Positions 16,409-26,004 are shown, counted from the stretch's first letter. The stretch is 64,000 bases of DNA from Ilyomonas sp965277535 (GCA_965277535.1 OZ255825.1:992001-1056000), one strand, 5' to 3'. Program-made: numbers and translations. The notes: generated by a model from the sequence alone, not told the origin.

Positions 16409-16428
16409 AGCAGGTTTGATTTATGGTT

Positions 16429-16444
16429 GCTGAAAGCCGCGCCA
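16429..16444 (+). repeat. dispersed word GCTGAAAGCCGCGCCA, copy 1
   Basis: The word recurs with one base change at 25989-26004. Both copies lie a short way downstream of a gene end. The remaining spacer up to 16597 shows no other feature except AT-rich sequence before the methyltransferase. Confidence 0.55.
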
Positions 16445-16597
16445 GTAAAGGATTGCATTAAATAAAGATAGATAGCGTTTAAAATGAAAATGTTATCAGC
16501 CCTTAGTATGTGTAGTCAACAGCAACAAAACTTACTAACATGACATTTCACCTAAGTTGACTTTTACTTAAATTTACCCGCATAATCGGATTCGAAA

Positions 16598-17488
16598 ATG
16601 GAAGTATTTGGTACAGACAATCATAAAATTATTCATGGAGACGCTTTACAAGCTTTAAAAGAGCATGTGGCTGACAATTCCATTGACTTGATTTTTGCCG
16701 ACCCACCCTATAATATTGGTAAAAATTTCAACGGACACAAGGATAAATGGACAAAGGATGAAGATTATTTGAAATGGTGCTATGAATGGCTTGACCTCTG
16801 CGTTCAAAAGCTAAAACCAAACGGTAGCTTTTATGTTATGACCTCTACTCAGTTTATGCCTTATTTCGACATTTATTTGCGCGATAAACTTGCTATTCTC
16901 TCGCGCATTGTTTGGTCTTACGATAGTTCAGGAGTGCAGGCGAAGAAATATTTCGGCTCTATGTATGAGCCAATTCTTTTTTGTGTAAAAAACAAAGACA
17001 GCTATACTTTTAATGCGGATGATATTCTTGTTGAAGCAAAAACAGGAGCCAAAAGAAAATTGACTGATTACCGTAAACCGGTACCGGCAGTTTACAGTTC
17101 TGAAAAGGTTCCTGGAAATGTTTGGGAATTCGCCAGAGTTCGTTACAGAATGGATGAATATGAAAATCATCCTACGCAAAAGCCAATAGTACTACTTGAA
17201 AGAATTATCAAAGCAAGTTCAAACAAAGGTGATATTGTTCTTGACCCTTTTTCAGGAACGTTTACGACATGCTTTGTAGCTAAGGAACTTGATAGAAAAT
17301 GTATAGGCATTGAGTTGCAAGACGAATATGTAAAAATTGGTTTAAGAAGATTACAGCTTGCAAAAGAGTATAAAGGAAAAAAACTCGAAAAAGAAATCCG
17401 CACTTTTGAGACCGAAAGAATTGCAACAAGCCAAAATTTAAAGCTGTTCGAAGAACCAAATGGAAACTACTTTCACGACAAACATTAA
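16598..17488 (+). CDS. YhdJ-like adenine-specific DNA methyltransferase
   Basis: A 296-residue class-beta methyltransferase: the catalytic motif DPPYNIG (about 35-41) precedes the AdoMet-binding motif region VLDPFSGTFTT (about 214-224). The blocks IVWSYDSSGVQAKKYFGSMY, VEAKTGAKRKLTDYRKPVP and YENHPTQKP closely resemble E. coli YhdJ, which methylates adenine in ATGCAT. The recognition site here is inferred from that likeness. The 3' end overlaps the next gene by 29 bp, the usual arrangement of a type II restriction-modification pair. ATGCAT sites are present in the window (for example 6515-6520), so they would need protection. Confidence 0.9.
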   Translation: MEVFGTDNHKIIHGDALQALKEHVADNSIDLIFADPPYNIGKNFNGHKDKWTKDEDYLKWCYEWLDLCVQKLKPNGSFYVMTSTQFMPYFDIYLRDKLAILSRIVWSYDSSGVQAKKYFGSMYEPILFCVKNKDSYTFNADDILVEAKTGAKRKLTDYRKPVPAVYSSEKVPGNVWEFARVRYRMDEYENHPTQKPIVLLERIIKASSNKGDIVLDPFSGTFTTCFVAKELDRKCIGIELQDEYVKIGLRRLQLAKEYKGKKLEKEIRTFETERIATSQNLKLFEEPNGNYFHDKH

Positions 17489-18587
17489 ATCTGTTCTTCA
17501 AAAACATTTTGGCAACAACGCTGATGAAATTTTTGAAAGAAACCAGTTATTACAGTACATCAACTTAAAAACCCGTTCAGCAAATAAAGGTTCAAAAGCG
17601 CGCTCAAGTTTTGCCAACTTATACGCTATCTATGTAATCGTAGAAGATTATATTTCAAAAGGCTATCACACGAAAAGCAGTCATTCAAAATATGAAGGAG
17701 CAGCGTTTACTCAATTGTTCAAAAGACAAAGAGAATTACCATTTGGCGGTAGCCTTCAAAATCATGCGTTGAACAATCGCATGAACTCTGAATTTCAAGG
17801 CTTCTTTCCCAGTTCTGAGTTCATACCAATTCTTCGTAATCTTGAAACAAACCGTTATTGGATAAACGAAAACCTGCTCAAAGTAAAAATTGACAAAACA
17901 ACATTCAATACATCGGAAGCTATCATTGAAATCATTGACGAGTATGTAAAAACAAAACAAGACGCATTTCAAAGATTCATTGAAGCCTGCAAAGACCTTC
18001 AAAAAATAGAAACCTCGAAACCCCAAGACGTTGAAACTTTTATCATGGGATTACTTGCACCAAAAGTAGATGCAAGATTGTTTGAAATCGTCAGCTATTC
18101 AATTCTCAAATACTTCTATCATAACAAAATAATCATTTGGGGCTTTGACATGGATAATCTAAAAGAAGATACATTGAAACTTTACAAGACAGGCAGAACA
18201 AATGCTAACGACGGCGGAATTGATTTTGTTATGAAACCTTTGGGTAGGTTCTTTCAGGTTACTGAAACCTTAGACTTCAAAAAGTATTTTCTGGACATAG
18301 ACAAAATTCAAAAGTACCCGATAACGTTTGTGATTAAATCAATTGAAACCATAGATTACCTCTTAAACAAGATAAGAGATAATGCTACAAAAACTTATTC
18401 CATAACAGCAATCGTTGACAAGTATATGGACTGCATTGAAGAAGTAATTAACATTTTGATACTCCAAGAAAGATTTAGAGATACAATCAAAGCAGGTTAT
18501 TTAAACAACATTCTTGAGGAGGTAATCACACAAAGCAAGGTTGAGTTTAACTACACTGACACAGATGAGTTAGAAGCAGCAAAGTAA
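17460..18587 (+). CDS. probable type II restriction endonuclease partner
   Basis: A 375-residue protein overlapping the methyltransferase gene by 29 bp. The clearest motif is TNANDGGIDFVMKPLGRFFQ followed by VTET (around residues 240-263): an Asp after two Gly, a spacer, then Gln-Val-Thr-Glu, compatible with a diverged PD-(D/E)XK nuclease core. The rest is helical and Lys/Asn-rich. It has no signal peptide or membrane segment. Base composition looks more AT-rich than the nos genes, which fits acquisition by transfer. The function is inferred from position and motif; the family was not recognised directly. If the methyltransferase acts like YhdJ, the cut site would be ATGCAT. Confidence 0.7.
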   Translation: METTFTTNIKSVLQKHFGNNADEIFERNQLLQYINLKTRSANKGSKARSSFANLYAIYVIVEDYISKGYHTKSSHSKYEGAAFTQLFKRQRELPFGGSLQNHALNNRMNSEFQGFFPSSEFIPILRNLETNRYWINENLLKVKIDKTTFNTSEAIIEIIDEYVKTKQDAFQRFIEACKDLQKIETSKPQDVETFIMGLLAPKVDARLFEIVSYSILKYFYHNKIIIWGFDMDNLKEDTLKLYKTGRTNANDGGIDFVMKPLGRFFQVTETLDFKKYFLDIDKIQKYPITFVIKSIETIDYLLNKIRDNATKTYSITAIVDKYMDCIEEVINILILQERFRDTIKAGYLNNILEEVITQSKVEFNYTDTDELEAAK

Positions 18588-18620
18588 AATAGTGGCAAAA
18601 ACAAAAACAACACAAACCCA

Positions 18621-21020
18621 TTATTTCAACCGCAGCCACCTGGCAGCCAAACTGCTGCTGCCAAACGTAATCAACAAAATACTCAGACTGCTGGATGGCA
18701 TCAGTATCGCCGCAATCATTGGCGACAAATTTCCCTGCACAGCGTAATAAATACCAATGACATTGTAGATAATTGAGATAATAAAACTTGCCAGCACCAC
18801 CTGCTTGTTGATTTTACAAAATAAGATAAACTTATACAGCAAAGGCAGGTTAGCAGCTTCCAAAATGCCATCGGAAGCAGGCGTAAAATTGTTGCTGTTA
18901 TCAGTAATGGCAATGCCTGTATCAGCACTTTTCAAAGCACCGGCATCGTTCAATCCGTCGCCGAGCATCATTACGGTTTTGCCCGCCTTTTGAAGCTGTT
19001 GAATGGCGTTTAATTTATCTTCCGGTTGTTGATGAAACCGTATTTCGGCATTGCCGCCAAACAGTTGCTGCAGGTAGTGCTTTTCACCTTCATTGTCGCC
19101 GCTTAACACAGTAAGCGGGTAGTGTTTTTTTATTTGATGAATCAATGCAGGTACACCTTCGCGATAGTGGTTTTTCAGACAGAATTTGCCCAGTATCTTC
19201 TCTTCTACTGCCACATACACTGATGTTTCGGTATCATTCGTTCCATTTTGCAATAAAAATGCCTTTGAGCCAATGGTGATAAGGTCGCCATCTACCAAAC
19301 CTTCAATGCCTTTGCCGGGCGTTTCTTTAAACGCCTGCAAAGGGCAATCGCTTTTTTCGTTTTTAAAATAAACAGCAATGGCTTTGCTCACGGGGTGCAT
19401 GGATTGTGCTGCAAGCGAAGCAATTTTATTTTTTAAAGATGCACTAAGTGGCGTTCCTTCATACACCACATCACCATAACTTCCGGTAGTTAATGTGCCG
19501 GTTTTGTCGAACACAATATGGCTCACTTTCGCAATGTTTTCAATGGTTTGCGCATTGCGCAAGTACAATTTGTTACGGCTGAGTATGCGGAGGATGTTGC
19601 CATTGGTAAACGTGTTGCTCAGCAGCAGTGCACAAGGGCAGACAATAATCATCACAGCCGTTACACTGTTACTAATTTTTGAAGGATCAGCAAAGGCCCA
19701 AAAGATAGCGCTACAAGCAGCAATTGCCAACACAATCCACGTAAAATAACGGCTGAGAAGATGAACAAAAGAAAGTTTGTTTTTGCCCTTTTTTTCATCT
19801 TTTTCATCGCGGTTCCATAGTTTGGTAAGATAGCTTTGCGCCACTTCTTTTATTACCAGCATTTCAATATTGCCGCCGGTTTGTTTGCCGCCGGCATAAA
19901 TCATTTCGCCCATTTCTTTTATTACAGGCACACTTTCGCCGGTAACAAAACTGTAATCAATAACCGCTTTGCCACGCGTTAAAATGCCATCGGCAGGCAA
20001 CAGTTCTTCGTTGTGAATGAGCAAGGTATCGTTCAGCTTTATATCGGGCAGTGCAACGGTTTGTTCTTCTTCGTTTTTTATCCTCGTTACCGCTATCGGG
20101 AAGTAGGATGTATAATCGCGCTCAAAGCTAAGCTGGGCGTAGGTTCTGTCCTGCAGCACTCTGCCGATAAGCATAAAAAAAACAATGCCGCTCATGCTGT
20201 CGAAATAACCGCCGCCGCTACCACTAAACACTTCATACAAGCTACGCAGAAATGTAATGAGAATAGCCAGCACAATCGGCGCATCAATGTTTAAAAAACG
20301 ATGCTTTAAACCTTTCCATGCACTTATATAAAACTCCGAGGCGCTGTAAAAAAATACCGGCAAACTCAACAACACGTTGAGCGTTCTAAATAAGGTTACG
20401 AGGCTTTGCTCTTTCACATCAACACCCAAATATTCGGGAAAAGAAAGCAGCATAATATTGGCAAAACAAAACCCAGCTACGCCCAATTTATAAATCTTTG
20501 ATTTATTGATGCGCGGCTTTGCTTTGTTCATATCGCTAAAGCTGATGTACGGCTCATAGCCAATGCTGGTGAGGGTTTCAGCCACTTTGCGCAGCGATAC
20601 TTTCTGATGGTTGAAAATAATATCAGCTTCTTTTTTTGTAAAATTCACTTTGCTGCTGATGATATGTTCGTTCAGCTTATGCAGATTTTCGAGCAGCCAC
20701 AAACAACTGCTGCAGTGCATTTGCGGAAGATAAAAGGTAACATGCGTTTGCGCCTCATCTTTAAAATGAATGAGTGATGTTGCAATATTTTCATCATCTA
20801 AAAAAGAAAACTTGCCTTCGCGCACTTTTATCTTTTGGCTGCTTCCGGGGTTTTTGGAAATGGCATAATAATCACAAAGGTTGCTTCCATTCAATATCGA
20901 AAACACCATCTTACAACCTTCGCAGCAGAAGCTTTTTTCGAAAGCAATAACGGGCGTTTTGCCGCAATCTTCCCCGCAATGAAAACAGGCGGTTTGCTTA
21001 GCTGCAACTTGTTCATTCAT
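18621..21020 (-). CDS. ccoI: CcoI/FixI-type copper-transporting P1B ATPase
   Basis: A 799-residue heavy-metal ATPase. The N-terminus holds a Cys-rich metal-binding region (CFHCGEDC and CCEGC), then a ferredoxin-like domain with CSSC near residue 103. Membrane segments follow, with the TGES actuator motif, the CPC ion-binding motif (IIVCPCALLLSN), the phosphorylation site DKTGTLTTG, and the hinge GDGLNDAGAL. CcoI exports Cu(I) for assembly of cbb3-type cytochrome oxidase. Usual partners ccoS, ccoN and ccoP do not follow; instead the restriction genes converge on it after 33 bp. A Crp/Fnr-like site and a TAnnTTTG box precede it. Confidence 0.92.
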   Translation of the reverse strand: MNEQVAAKQTACFHCGEDCGKTPVIAFEKSFCCEGCKMVFSILNGSNLCDYYAISKNPGSSQKIKVREGKFSFLDDENIATSLIHFKDEAQTHVTFYLPQMHCSSCLWLLENLHKLNEHIISSKVNFTKKEADIIFNHQKVSLRKVAETLTSIGYEPYISFSDMNKAKPRINKSKIYKLGVAGFCFANIMLLSFPEYLGVDVKEQSLVTLFRTLNVLLSLPVFFYSASEFYISAWKGLKHRFLNIDAPIVLAILITFLRSLYEVFSGSGGGYFDSMSGIVFFMLIGRVLQDRTYAQLSFERDYTSYFPIAVTRIKNEEEQTVALPDIKLNDTLLIHNEELLPADGILTRGKAVIDYSFVTGESVPVIKEMGEMIYAGGKQTGGNIEMLVIKEVAQSYLTKLWNRDEKDEKKGKNKLSFVHLLSRYFTWIVLAIAACSAIFWAFADPSKISNSVTAVMIIVCPCALLLSNTFTNGNILRILSRNKLYLRNAQTIENIAKVSHIVFDKTGTLTTGSYGDVVYEGTPLSASLKNKIASLAAQSMHPVSKAIAVYFKNEKSDCPLQAFKETPGKGIEGLVDGDLITIGSKAFLLQNGTNDTETSVYVAVEEKILGKFCLKNHYREGVPALIHQIKKHYPLTVLSGDNEGEKHYLQQLFGGNAEIRFHQQPEDKLNAIQQLQKAGKTVMMLGDGLNDAGALKSADTGIAITDNSNNFTPASDGILEAANLPLLYKFILFCKINKQVVLASFIISIIYNVIGIYYAVQGNLSPMIAAILMPSSSLSILLITFGSSSLAARWLRLK

Positions 21021-21039
21021 ACCAAAATGAATTAGGGAA

Positions 21040-21105
21040 CAAATGTATTTGAGCAGGCAAGAAACGGCGATGACTGAATAGATTTAAAAACATGATTGTC
21101 GTCAG
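21040..21105 (-). promoter_or_regulatory. Crp/Fnr-type operator and promoter of ccoI
   Basis: ATGATTGTCGTCAG at 21092-21105 matches the palindromes before the ric and nos operons in most positions. A perfect minus-strand TACATTTG (21047-21040) fits TAnnTTTG. The centre-to-centre spacing is 55 bp, 22 bp (about two helix turns) more than the 33 bp at the other two promoters, as expected for a class I position. The operator also lies upstream of the hemN remnant. Confidence 0.55.
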
Positions 21106-21191
21106 GTATTTCGTTTTGCAAATGACAAATAACGTTTGAGATGCCAACGCTAATCATGCTTTGCAGCAACAACCCCTTCTACTTTTGAACC

Positions 21192-21336
21192 ATGAAAAAC
21201 GGGTTTGTTTTTGCCGATAATCTGATCAGAAAATACAATCAGCCGGTGCCACGCTATACCAGCTATCCAACAGTTCCTTACTGGCACGAAAGCATTGATG
21301 TAGATGAGTGGAAAGAAAATGTGCAACAGCAATTTT
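21192..21336 (+). pseudogene. hemN: 5' remnant of oxygen-independent coproporphyrinogen III oxidase gene
   Basis: The frame begins at ATG 21192 and encodes LIRKYNQPVPRYTSYPTVPY and WHESIDVDEWKENVQQQF, the N-terminal segment of HemN of Bacteroidota. Similarity ends near 21336, before the radical-SAM CxxxCxxC motif; a full protein has about 450 residues. Beyond the break the DNA changes to repeats of the words CTATGTGTTT and TTTCTTTG (21351-21405), related to the inverted repeat at 2618-2711. HemN and CcoI genes are frequent neighbours, both serving low-oxygen respiration. This is a truncated gene; an intact copy is expected elsewhere if the cell needs anaerobic heme synthesis. Confidence 0.85.
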
Positions 21337-21435
21337 CTGTTCGCAATGTTATTCGTCTATGTGTTTTTCTTTCTTTGTTTCTTATGTGTCTATGTGTTTC
21401 AAATAAATAGAATCATCTTTGTTTTTGCCGCTTTT

Positions 21436-24400
21436 TTATCGCTTTGGATTTTGAGAAGCGGGCGAACGCAACCGATACATTACAGGATAATTGTTGTTGA
21501 TTAAAAACAACAGACTGCGCTCTTTGTTTTTGCCATTTATTTCAGCAATATCGCGCACTTCTCCCTGCACTTGCAAGCCGGTATTCTTTTGTGGAGTGAA
21601 TGTAAAATTGCCCCTTCCGTCGTTGATTAACACATCACCAAAATTGGCATCCAACCGTTCAAACTGCGGTAAGAAATCGTATAAATTGCCACCCAAAACA
21701 GCATCTATATAACCGTCTCCATTTACATCCATGCAGCGAATCGCATTAACAGAAGAGATTTGTGTCATGGCCGGCATTTTTTGTATTTGAAAATTTCCGT
21801 TGCCTTTATTGATAGCAACAATAGAACTGCAATAGTTGAATTGTTTCACGATAGATTTTTTCATCAACTCTTCCGGAAACAATTCCTGTATTGATTTTGA
21901 GGCATACGCATCATAACGCAGGTTTTGCTTTTTAATGACGGGTATCTGGTCTTGCAATTCGCGTTTCATAAATACCGGCATGTCTTTGCCATCAACCGTA
22001 TAAGTCAAAATTTTATCGAGGTTTCCATTCCCGTTAAAATCATTCATAAACAACTTTACCGGGTGCGCGGAATCAGGGCGTAAATAAAAGTTTTCGCCAA
22101 TGTTGCCCAACAATATATCTTGTTTTCCATCACCATTTACATCGGCAACAGTAACGGTTTGCCACAAGCCAAAAAGGTTATCAAGGTTTGTTTTTACCCC
22201 AATAAATTTTCCGTTGCTGTAAGTGAAAATCTTAGGCTGCATCCATTCTCCCGAAACGATTAACTCTTTATGCGCATCGCCTGTTACATCTGCCCAAACA
22301 GCGCCGGTTATCATGCCTGCATTTTCAATATCAGGACATTGTTGGGTGATATCAGTGAAATGCCCGTTGCCATCATTTTGCAGCAAAGAACTTTTAGGCG
22401 TGATGCCATAATTGATAGGAACATTGCGACTACCAATGAACAAATCCAAATCGCCATCACCATCCCAATCATACGCTGCCACAACACCTACATTGGTTCC
22501 GTTGTTAGGCAATGCAGATGCATCTAAGGTGAAGTTTCCTTTACCATCATTTTTGTACAAGCGGTTTTGTGTTTGCCTACTGAAAGGCGCGTTGTTATTG
22601 CCTCCTGCGCCGATAAATAAATCTAAATCGCCATCTTTATCAGCATCAAAAAGCAACACCGCATCGTCTTCAAAATCGGGGAATTGCTTAAAAACCGGCT
22701 CGTCCCTCTTTACAAATTTGCCATCGGTTGTTTGCAGGTACAACTGCCCGGCCTGCCCAAGTGCACCGCCAATGTAAATGTCATCCAAACCATCACCGTT
22801 CACATCACCAACAGCCGCTTTTGGTCCTTCGCGCGACAGCATTTGCGGCACATTTCGTTCGTAATAAAAATCAATATAATCGTCTTCGGTATGTTTATCA
22901 AAGTTTGTTTTTACCGAATCAAAATAAACAGGGTTTGAAGCCAATGTTGATTGAATAAATGAGTAAGGCTGATGACTTTTATGTGAAAGCAAATGCAACT
23001 GGTTAATGGCAGGATGTTCATATTTATCGTAGGTTCTGTCAGGCCAAATCAGGAGCATTGAATCTATTTGCGAAGCCTTGCCAATGCCAATCACTTGCTT
23101 ATAATCCATACAGCTTTGAAAGCCGCGGCTGGGTACTACTTCACGGGTTATAATTTGATTACCAATGTATAATTTCAGGGTACTGCCAATGGCGAACGTG
23201 TTCAGGCTATCACCTTTTAATTGTACACTGATGAAGTTGTTTTTATTCAGTTCACGCGATTTGTTTTTGTAGATAAAAGCCGGACCATTTTCGTTGTTAA
23301 TCACCAAATCCAAATCGCCGTCACCATCCAAATCGGCATATGCTGCACCGTTGCTCCACGAGGGTTGCGTAAAGCCCCATTGTTCACCAGCATCCTCAAA
23401 CTGAAGGTTGCCCCCATTTCTAAATGCTTTGTTCAGCAATGGCGTTCGGGGAATTTCTTTTAAAATGTTATCAACGCTTTCTTTTTTGCCGGTGAGTACC
23501 ATTTTCTGATTGACATCGTTAGCAAAAAAATCCATGAAATCCAAATTGGTTACATCGCGGTTTACACCGTTGCAAACATAAATGTCGTTGTAACCATCAT
23601 TGTCCGCATCAAACATCAACGCACCCCAACTCCAGTCGCTTGCCGAAACGCCGCTGTAATTTCCAATCTCGCACCATTTGCCGTTTCCATTGTTTAGCTG
23701 CAAGCAGTTTTTCATATACTGCTGATAAAAGCCTTGTTTGAGTTTTATGTTGAAAACATCATAATTGTCAAAGGAACCGGTGGTTTTAATCCGGTAATCC
23801 GTTTCAGGCAACATATCGGTGGTAAACACATCAGGGTAGCCATCGTTGTTGATGTCGGCAATGTCGGCACCCATCGAAGAGAAACTGCCATGCTCCATAC
23901 ATTGCTCGTATTCATCTTTAAAAGTGCCGTTTTTTTGGTTGATGTAAAGATAATCCCGCTCGTAAGAATCGTTGGAAACATAGATGTCGGGCCAGCCATC
24001 GCCATTCAGATCACCAACCGAAACGCCCAGTCCAAAGGAAATGAGGCTTCCATGAATACCAGCCTGTTTGGTAACTTCAGTATAATGCCCGTTATCATTG
24101 CGAAACAAATGATCGCCACCACCTTTTAAAAAATTGCCAACGGGCCATTGCTGTTCGGGCAAATCGCGGTTGTTGATATATCCCAATTGATTAATAGGAA
24201 TGGGGCTGTTGTTAATCATAAAACAATCCAAATCGCCATCGCCGTCATAATCAAAAAAAGAAACCTGTGTAGTGTAAGCCGAAATGTCTAAGCCATATTT
24301 GTGTGCTTCTTCGGTGAATGTAAGATCGTGGTTGTTGATGTACAATTTATTGCGTCGGTTGCCATTGCTCATGTGGCCGGAATTGCATACATAAATGTCC

Positions 24401-24780
24401 AGCCAGCCATCGTGATTAATGTCAACCAGCACAACACCGGTGCTCCACATGCTATCTTGCCGCATGTTTGTTTTTGCCGTAATATCTTCAAATTTGAAGT
24501 TTCCTTTATTCAGATAGAGTTTGTTTTCGCCCATATTTGAGGTGAAGAAAACATCGGGCAAACCATCGTTGTTAATGTCGCCAATTGCTACGCCGCCGCC
24601 ATTGTAAAAGTTGCGAAACAAAAAGCTGTTTTCTAATTTTCCATCCTCCACTTTATTATTAAAGTTGATGCCGGTGTTATCCATCAATTGAAACAAAGAA
24701 GGCCCGGTTGTTTCTTTTGGCTTACAGGAAAAGAAAAACAAAACAGAACATACACACGCAATAAGAGGATACAACTTCAT
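21436..24780 (-). CDS. FG-GAP/VCBS repeat lipoprotein with ASPIC/UnbV domain
   Basis: A 1114-residue protein starting at ATG 24780 with a lipoprotein signal (LFFFSC, Cys near residue 19). It contains more than ten FG-GAP-type calcium-binding motifs, for example DINNDGLPDVFF, DYDGDGDLDCFM, DLNGDGWPDIYV and DWDGDGDLDLFI, arranged as beta-propellers before and after an ASPIC/UnbV domain (about residues 530-610, with AIGSTLKLYIG and LLIWPDRTYDKYEHP). It resembles CRTAC1-like proteins, which in Bacteroidota often accompany SusC/SusD systems at the cell surface. The ligand is unknown. The longer possible start at 24810 would precede the signal peptide and is less likely. Confidence 0.88.
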   Translation of the reverse strand: MKLYPLIACVCSVLFFFSCKPKETTGPSLFQLMDNTGINFNNKVEDGKLENSFLFRNFYNGGGVAIGDINNDGLPDVFFTSNMGENKLYLNKGNFKFEDITAKTNMRQDSMWSTGVVLVDINHDGWLDIYVCNSGHMSNGNRRNKLYINNHDLTFTEEAHKYGLDISAYTTQVSFFDYDGDGDLDCFMINNSPIPINQLGYINNRDLPEQQWPVGNFLKGGGDHLFRNDNGHYTEVTKQAGIHGSLISFGLGVSVGDLNGDGWPDIYVSNDSYERDYLYINQKNGTFKDEYEQCMEHGSFSSMGADIADINNDGYPDVFTTDMLPETDYRIKTTGSFDNYDVFNIKLKQGFYQQYMKNCLQLNNGNGKWCEIGNYSGVSASDWSWGALMFDADNDGYNDIYVCNGVNRDVTNLDFMDFFANDVNQKMVLTGKKESVDNILKEIPRTPLLNKAFRNGGNLQFEDAGEQWGFTQPSWSNGAAYADLDGDGDLDLVINNENGPAFIYKNKSRELNKNNFISVQLKGDSLNTFAIGSTLKLYIGNQIITREVVPSRGFQSCMDYKQVIGIGKASQIDSMLLIWPDRTYDKYEHPAINQLHLLSHKSHQPYSFIQSTLASNPVYFDSVKTNFDKHTEDDYIDFYYERNVPQMLSREGPKAAVGDVNGDGLDDIYIGGALGQAGQLYLQTTDGKFVKRDEPVFKQFPDFEDDAVLLFDADKDGDLDLFIGAGGNNNAPFSRQTQNRLYKNDGKGNFTLDASALPNNGTNVGVVAAYDWDGDGDLDLFIGSRNVPINYGITPKSSLLQNDGNGHFTDITQQCPDIENAGMITGAVWADVTGDAHKELIVSGEWMQPKIFTYSNGKFIGVKTNLDNLFGLWQTVTVADVNGDGKQDILLGNIGENFYLRPDSAHPVKLFMNDFNGNGNLDKILTYTVDGKDMPVFMKRELQDQIPVIKKQNLRYDAYASKSIQELFPEELMKKSIVKQFNYCSSIVAINKGNGNFQIQKMPAMTQISSVNAIRCMDVNGDGYIDAVLGGNLYDFLPQFERLDANFGDVLINDGRGNFTFTPQKNTGLQVQGEVRDIAEINGKNKERSLLFLINNNYPVMYRLRSPASQNPKR

Positions 24781-24998
24781 TTGGGAGGAATCGGTATAAA
24801 ACAATAGCAATGAATTTGGCGAACTGACGATGCTAAGATGATGAAATTATTGAAAACAATTCCACAAAAAACAAATGTCTCTTTGTGTTTGCAAACTTTA
24901 TTACAAAAAGCAAAACTTATAAAACATCGCCATTATAAATTTTATTTTGCACGCTGTTACTCATTCCTATTTCTTCCAGTTTTAATTGCTTTGATTGT

Positions 24999-25931
24999 AT
25001 GACGATTTCAGTAAAAAAAGTTAGTCTGTTTGTAGGCCTTTTGCTCATTTTATGCATTGCTTTTATTTATGCTTGTATTCCGTCTTCATTTACTATTCAG
25101 GTGGATGGTGGTCTTCATTGCAATACGGCTGCTGCTAATAGAACAATCAATTACAGGTGGAAGAACATGCTTTACCTGCATTCAGACACCGCTTTTTACT
25201 TAAAAAAATATACCTACCAAATTAAGGAGCCGTTGTACAATGGTTCGCGCATTATTATCAGTAAAAGTGGAATTACTTATAACACCTTGCTTTTGCTGAT
25301 ACCATTATCTGCAGACAGTTCGATGATACATTGGAAAGTAGATGTGGTAACAAATAAAAACCCATTGACAAAACTGTTTACGTACTTCAATGCAAGAGAT
25401 TTGAAAAATAACATGACTGAGGTTCTTCAGCAATTGCAAACTTATTTAAGTACAACCAGCAATGTGTACCGATACGATATAACGCATACAACTCTTACTG
25501 ACACTGTATTGGTCTTTACAAAACAATTAAGCCCATTACCGCCCGATGAAGAGAAAGTGTATAGTTTGGTGAATAAACTTAGAAGCTATATAAAAGAAAA
25601 GAAAGCTGTGGAAACAAACAGCCCAATGCTGAATGTAACAAATACTGATAGTGGATATCTTACAATGGTTGGTATACCTACCAACAAAGAGTTGCCTCCT
25701 TATAATGAAATTGTTTCCAAACGGCTTGCTCCTATTAAAGATAAAATACTTACTACGGAAGTAAGGGGTGGTACTGCTTCCATAAAAAATGCATATCTGC
25801 AAATTGAACAATACATGACAGATCATTCTTTGTCAGCCCCGGTAATACCTTTTGAACTTATGATAACAGATAGAAAGGAGCAAAAAGATACATCAAAATG
25901 GATTACTAAAATATTCTATCCAATTATTTAA
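24999..25931 (+). CDS. membrane-anchored protein with C-terminal GyrI-like effector-binding domain
   Basis: One hydrophobic segment at residues 9-27 anchors or exports the protein. Residues 30-150 form a SRPBCC-like region of unclear function. Residues 205-310 resemble the GyrI-like/AraC effector-binding domain, with GYLTMVGIPTNKELPP, GGTASIKNAYLQIEQYM and a late VIPFELMITD block. These domains bind small hydrophobic molecules. It lies divergently between the FG-GAP protein and SusD and has no evident operon partner. The domain call is moderate; the ligand is unknown. Confidence 0.6.
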   Translation: MTISVKKVSLFVGLLLILCIAFIYACIPSSFTIQVDGGLHCNTAAANRTINYRWKNMLYLHSDTAFYLKKYTYQIKEPLYNGSRIIISKSGITYNTLLLLIPLSADSSMIHWKVDVVTNKNPLTKLFTYFNARDLKNNMTEVLQQLQTYLSTTSNVYRYDITHTTLTDTVLVFTKQLSPLPPDEEKVYSLVNKLRSYIKEKKAVETNSPMLNVTNTDSGYLTMVGIPTNKELPPYNEIVSKRLAPIKDKILTTEVRGGTASIKNAYLQIEQYMTDHSLSAPVIPFELMITDRKEQKDTSKWITKIFYPII

Positions 25932-25988
25932 ACAGCCGCTTCAAAACAATAGTAAGGCAATAAGATTTTTAATTTGGGATTTAGGATG

Positions 25989-26004
25989 GCTGAAAGCCGC
26001 ACCA
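25989..26004 (+). repeat. dispersed word GCTGAAAGCCGCACCA, copy 2
   Basis: Differs from copy 1 (16429-16444) by one base. Here it is followed by GGCTTCAGC (26011-26019), so the region can fold into a bulged hairpin (GCTGAAAGCC with GGCTTCAGC) shortly after the upstream gene. Confidence 0.5.
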
